A DNA stretch of 40,466 nucleotides from Collinsella aerofaciens. GTDB lineage: Bacteria > Actinomycetota > Coriobacteriia > Coriobacteriales > Coriobacteriaceae. Location: NCBI RefSeq assembly GCF_015552075.1, contig NZ_JADNDZ010000057.1, positions 1-40,466 of the forward strand, written 5' to 3'. A program made the position numbers and the translations under genes. Numbering within the stretch: the stretch's first letter is position 1; the number at the start of each line of letters is the position of its first letter. This document shows positions 37,478 through 40,466 of the stretch, one piece after another. The notes under the pieces were generated by a model. It had not been told where the DNA came from. It worked only from the letters and a program-made list of their open reading frames with translations, and did not search any database.

Positions 37478-39886
37478 CTATTTGGTCTTGCCGGTAATGA
37501 GCGTCTTAAGGCCTAGGCCAATCAGGCCCAGACCCATACGCACGCGACCGGGGCGATGACGCTCGATGGCCTTGGTCTTGCCAGCGGGCTTCTCGCGACG
37601 GGTGCTCGTCTCGGACGAGGGCTTGGCGACCTGCGGCTCGGGCTGAGGCTCAGGTGCAGGCTCGGGCTCAATGACGGTCGCCTGGACCTGCTGGACTTCG
37701 GGCGCTGCCGGCTGCGGCTCGGGCTCGGGGGCGGGTTTCGCCTCAATGACGGGCTCGGGCGCGGCCTCGGCGTTGCGATAGGCACGCTCCAGTAGAGCTT
37801 CCTGCGAGTTGAAGGGTTTCTCACCCTCTGCACGCTCCACGGGGACCCAGGTGCCGTCGCTCGTGAGGCTGCGGGCCTTCACGTTGTCGCGCAGCTGCAT
37901 GCCCATGTACTCGTGTACCAGGGCGCGGCAGGTGGGGTCGAGCACGGGGAAGGCGATCTCCACGCGGTGCTCGGTGTTGCGCGTCATCATGTCTGCCGAG
38001 CTCAGGTAAATCATGTCCGAGTCCACGCCGAAAGCATAGACGCGCGCGTGCTCCAAAAAGCGTCCGACGATGGAGCGGACATGCACGTTTTCGGTCTTGC
38101 CCGGAACACCGGGCTTGAGGCACGAGATGCCGCGGATGATCATGTCCACGCGGACTCCTGCGCACGATGCCTCGGCGATCTTGTCGATGACCTCGCGGTC
38201 GGTGAGCGAGTTGAGTTTAAAGAACACACGGGCGGGCTCGCCAGCGAGAGCGCGCTGAATCTCGCGATCCAGACCGCGCATGATGAGCGGCTTGAGGCCT
38301 ACGGGCGCCACACCCAGGAAGCGGTAATCGCCGCGCAGATTGCCCAGCGACAGGTTGCGGAAGAACAGGTTGGCGTCCTCGCCGATGCCGGGGTGGGCGG
38401 TCATGAGCATAAAGTCGCTGTAGAGTTTGGCCGTCTTCTCGTTAAAGTTGCCGGTGCCCAGCAGCGTCAGACGCGTTAGCGCCATGCCTTCGCGATAGGT
38501 GAGCTGGCAGATCTTGGAGTGGCACTTAAAGCCCTCGGAGCCGTAGATGACGGTGCAGCCGGCCTCTTCCAGGCGCTCGGCCCACTCGATGTTGTTCTGC
38601 TCGTCAAAGCGCGCGCGGAGCTCCATGAGCACCGTGACCTCTTTGCCGTTCTCGGCGGCATCGATCAGTGACTCGCACAGGCGGCTCTGCTTGGCCACGC
38701 GGTAGAGCGTGATGCGCAGCGAGATGCACTCGGGGTCATAGGCGGCCTCGTGCACCAGGTCCAGGAACGGATTCATGGCCTCGTAAGGGTAAAAGAGCAG
38801 CTTGTCGTGCTGCAGCACCTGTTCGCGGATGGAGCGGGTCATATCGATGGTGGGGTTGGGCTGCGGCTTAAACGGCGTAAAGAGCAGCTCGTTGCGTAGA
38901 TGCTCGGGAATCTTGCCCTCAATGCCGAAGACGTAGCCCAGGTCGAGCGGGATATCGCAGGTAAAGACCGAGCGGCGAGAAAGCTCGAGCGCCTTGCGGA
39001 TGGTCTTGAGCGTCGCCTTCTCGAGCGACCCCGAGACCGCGAGCACTACCGGCTGCAGACGCAGGCGCTTCTTGAGGATGCGCTTCATGTGTTGGCGGTA
39101 GTCCTCTTCCTCTTCGACGCCCTCGCCGTCCGGATCGATGTCGGCGTTGCGGGTGACGCGGATCAGCGCACGATCCAGCGGCTTATAGGAGCCAAAGCAG
39201 CTGTCCAGGCAGGCGAGGATGACGTCCTCGAGCAAGATGTAGGAGTAGGTGCCGGTGGGCGAGGGGATCTCGACCACGCGGTTCATCGAGGCGGGAATCT
39301 CGATAAGGCCCAGCAGGCTCTCCTCGTCGGTGGCGCCGTCCAGACCACAGGCCAGATAGAGCGCGCCATTGCGTAGGTTGGGGAAGGGGTGGCGAGGATC
39401 GATGACCAGCGGCGAGATGACCGGCGACACGTAGGCCTGGAAGTAGCGGGTTACAAAGGTGCGCTCCTCGGGCGTAAGCGAATCGATGCGGGCGCGGTGA
39501 ACGCCCAGGGTGTCGAGCTTGCCCTCGATGCTCTTAAAGATGGACTCCCAACGGGTAAGGAGCCCGGGCATTTCGGCCATGACAGCATCGACCTGTTCGG
39601 AGGCGGTCATATTGCTCTTGTTGTCGACAGGTTGCTTTTTGAGCTCTGCCAGATCGGACAGGCCGCCCACGCGCACCATGAGAAACTCGTCGAGGTTAGA
39701 CTCGAAAATCGACACGAACTTTAGACGCTCGAACAGCGGAACGGTCTCATCGAAGGCTTCGTCAAGCACACGGTTGTCAAAGCGTAGCCAGCTGAGCTCT
39801 CGGTTCTGCGTGTACGAGAAGTCGCGAGGCGGTTTGCGCAGCTTTGCGGCGGCTTGCTTTTTTTCGATTTTGCTCGGCATATGCAT
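37478..39886 (-). CDS. ppk: polyphosphate kinase 1 with a Pro/Glu-rich C-terminal extension
   Basis: Ppk1 reversibly polymerises the gamma-phosphate of ATP into polyphosphate. The 802-residue protein has the N domain (YTQNRELSWLRFDNRVLDEA), the head domain, and two phospholipase-D-like catalytic domains. The autophosphorylated His is in FKCHSKICQLTYR and the second catalytic His in GRFLEHARVYAFG. The typical enzyme is about 690-720 residues. Here the last ~110 form a low-complexity tail of Pro, Glu, Ala and Gln (about 695-765), then a basic stretch and a Gly/Leu-rich end (RMGLGLIGLGLKTLITG). The tail is unusual. The ATG at 39886 is used; 39880 is also possible. Confidence 0.93.
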   Translation of the reverse strand: MHMPSKIEKKQAAAKLRKPPRDFSYTQNRELSWLRFDNRVLDEAFDETVPLFERLKFVSIFESNLDEFLMVRVGGLSDLAELKKQPVDNKSNMTASEQVDAVMAEMPGLLTRWESIFKSIEGKLDTLGVHRARIDSLTPEERTFVTRYFQAYVSPVISPLVIDPRHPFPNLRNGALYLACGLDGATDEESLLGLIEIPASMNRVVEIPSPTGTYSYILLEDVILACLDSCFGSYKPLDRALIRVTRNADIDPDGEGVEEEEDYRQHMKRILKKRLRLQPVVLAVSGSLEKATLKTIRKALELSRRSVFTCDIPLDLGYVFGIEGKIPEHLRNELLFTPFKPQPNPTIDMTRSIREQVLQHDKLLFYPYEAMNPFLDLVHEAAYDPECISLRITLYRVAKQSRLCESLIDAAENGKEVTVLMELRARFDEQNNIEWAERLEEAGCTVIYGSEGFKCHSKICQLTYREGMALTRLTLLGTGNFNEKTAKLYSDFMLMTAHPGIGEDANLFFRNLSLGNLRGDYRFLGVAPVGLKPLIMRGLDREIQRALAGEPARVFFKLNSLTDREVIDKIAEASCAGVRVDMIIRGISCLKPGVPGKTENVHVRSIVGRFLEHARVYAFGVDSDMIYLSSADMMTRNTEHRVEIAFPVLDPTCRALVHEYMGMQLRDNVKARSLTSDGTWVPVERAEGEKPFNSQEALLERAYRNAEAAPEPVIEAKPAPEPEPQPAAPEVQQVQATVIEPEPAPEPQPEPQVAKPSSETSTRREKPAGKTKAIERHRPGRVRMGLGLIGLGLKTLITGKTK

Positions 39887-40278
39887 CTGTCCGTTCAGTC
39901 CCCGCAGGGGACGGTAGCCTAACCCTATTCACTATTGTCTCAATTTAGTCGACTTGTGGCACGGACGTATTGTGCGAACGGTATCTTTACCTACTTCTTA
40001 CGCTGACAAGTCATAGGACTGACGCCCTGCTCGTCTGCAAGCGGTCTATATCCTCACTCAACTGGTACGTAAGTGTGAATAAGAATGATGGATAGCTGAA
40101 TATCATTGAATGCAGGCGGAAACGTAAACAAACATCATTTATATACATAAAACCGATTTAGCTATGCAATTCTGAATCAAAAGTTTAGAGATGCAATTGC
40201 AAATAGTTTTTAGGAAAAAAGAGCGTTTACCTTAGAAAAGTTACTTTAGAACGCCGAAGTACATTATGGGGGAATCTC
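39887..40278. other. AT-rich intergenic region
   Basis: No convincing gene is seen here, upstream of ppk (minus) and of the gene starting at 40436 (plus). From about 40080 to 40260 the DNA is markedly AT-rich compared with the rest of the window. It contains a TGCAATTGCA palindrome (40192-40201) and a second ATGCAATT (40164-40171). It probably carries divergent promoters, but no -35/-10 pair stands out. Confidence 0.5.
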
Positions 40279-40353
40279 ATGCGATATACCGTTCATCGCA
40301 CTTTGTTGACCGTTCGGGGGCGAGGTGGAATTGCGGGTGGAATTTGGATATAA
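40279..40353 (+). CDS. possible 24-residue leader peptide
   Basis: An ATG at 40279, 5 nt after GGGGGA, opens 24 codons: MRYTVHRTLLTVRGRGGIAG then GIWI and TAA at 40351. The good ribosome site and the position 82 bp before the next gene suggest a leader peptide, but no run of one amino acid or clear terminator is visible, so it may be chance. A GGTGGAATT direct repeat lies within it. Confidence 0.25.
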   Translation: MRYTVHRTLLTVRGRGGIAGGIWI

Positions 40354-40435
40354 CTAGAGCTGTCAGCAAGCAGCGTCCGCTATGGAAGGGCGCTGAGAGA
40401 TTCGGCCGAAAGGCCCGAAAGAAAGGTAGGAGGCC

Positions 40436-40466
40436 ATGACGAAAGGTCTGCACGTGCCTTCCGAGA
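40436..40466 (+). CDS. start of a gene cut by the window end
   Basis: An ATG preceded by GGTAGGAGG at 6-nt spacing begins MTKGLHVPSE and runs off the window. The strong Shine-Dalgarno makes it very likely a real start. Ten residues are too few to identify the product. A GGCCGAAAGGCC hairpin lies about 20 bp upstream. Confidence 0.6.
   Translation, partial: MTKGLHVPSE

Overview
The window is a high-GC bacterial chromosome segment with dense, mostly intact genes. Coding bias, gene content and family resemblance suggest an anaerobic gut actinobacterium of the class Coriobacteriia, most likely Collinsella or a close relative. That identification is an inference from the sequence alone. No rRNA, tRNA, CRISPR array, transposase or prophage was seen.

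Layout: (1) 1-4120, minus strand: a lysine/diaminopimelate operon (lysA-dapA as one open frame, dapB, dapH) behind a lysine riboswitch. A divergent M20 amidohydrolase (4270-5457) may be the N-acetyl-diaminopimelate deacetylase of the same acetylase-type pathway. (2) 5472-9069: a higBA toxin-antitoxin pair, small membrane proteins, an HTH protein and a membrane-anchored Ser/Thr kinase. (3) 9080-11080, minus: a secreted coiled-coil cell-wall protein and a MOSC protein. (4) 11315-13402: an ATP-grasp ligase next to an aspartate-racemase-family enzyme, probably for a D-Asp peptidoglycan cross-bridge. (5) 13528-17080, minus: a complete ECF transporter operon (S component, fused double ATPase, EcfT). 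It is preceded by a leader peptide with three consecutive Trp codons and a terminator, that is, a tryptophan attenuator. (6) 17202-20445, minus: a sortase-anchored C69 dipeptidase, a 30-residue membrane peptide and a diacylglycerol-kinase-family protein. (7) 20544-26919, plus: RNase D, YugP-type metalloprotease, xseA-xseB, a HIT protein, then a visibly less GC-rich LysR-MFS pair. (8) 27040-30890: two tandem acetate kinases convergent with phosphate acetyltransferase, the acetate/ATP branch of fermentation. (9) 31122-33348: UDP-galactopyranose mutase overlapping a family 2 glycosyltransferase, suggesting galactofuranose-containing surface glycan. (10) 33721-39886, minus: P1-family peptidase, Maf, DJ-1/PfpI protein, a 23S rRNA methyltransferase and polyphosphate kinase. 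An AT-rich leader and the first codons of another gene close the window.

The most unusual material lies outside the genes. The Trp attenuator is bracketed by a 21-nt near-perfect inverted repeat spanning the terminator. Two long cruciform elements (33381-33490 and 33584-33708) share a conserved core, inserted in opposite orientations, but have completely different perfect outer arms. Two more arm-plus-core elements sit at 29771-29891 and 16125-16225. The lysA-dapA junction has no stop codon but keeps a good internal Shine-Dalgarno sequence and ATG.
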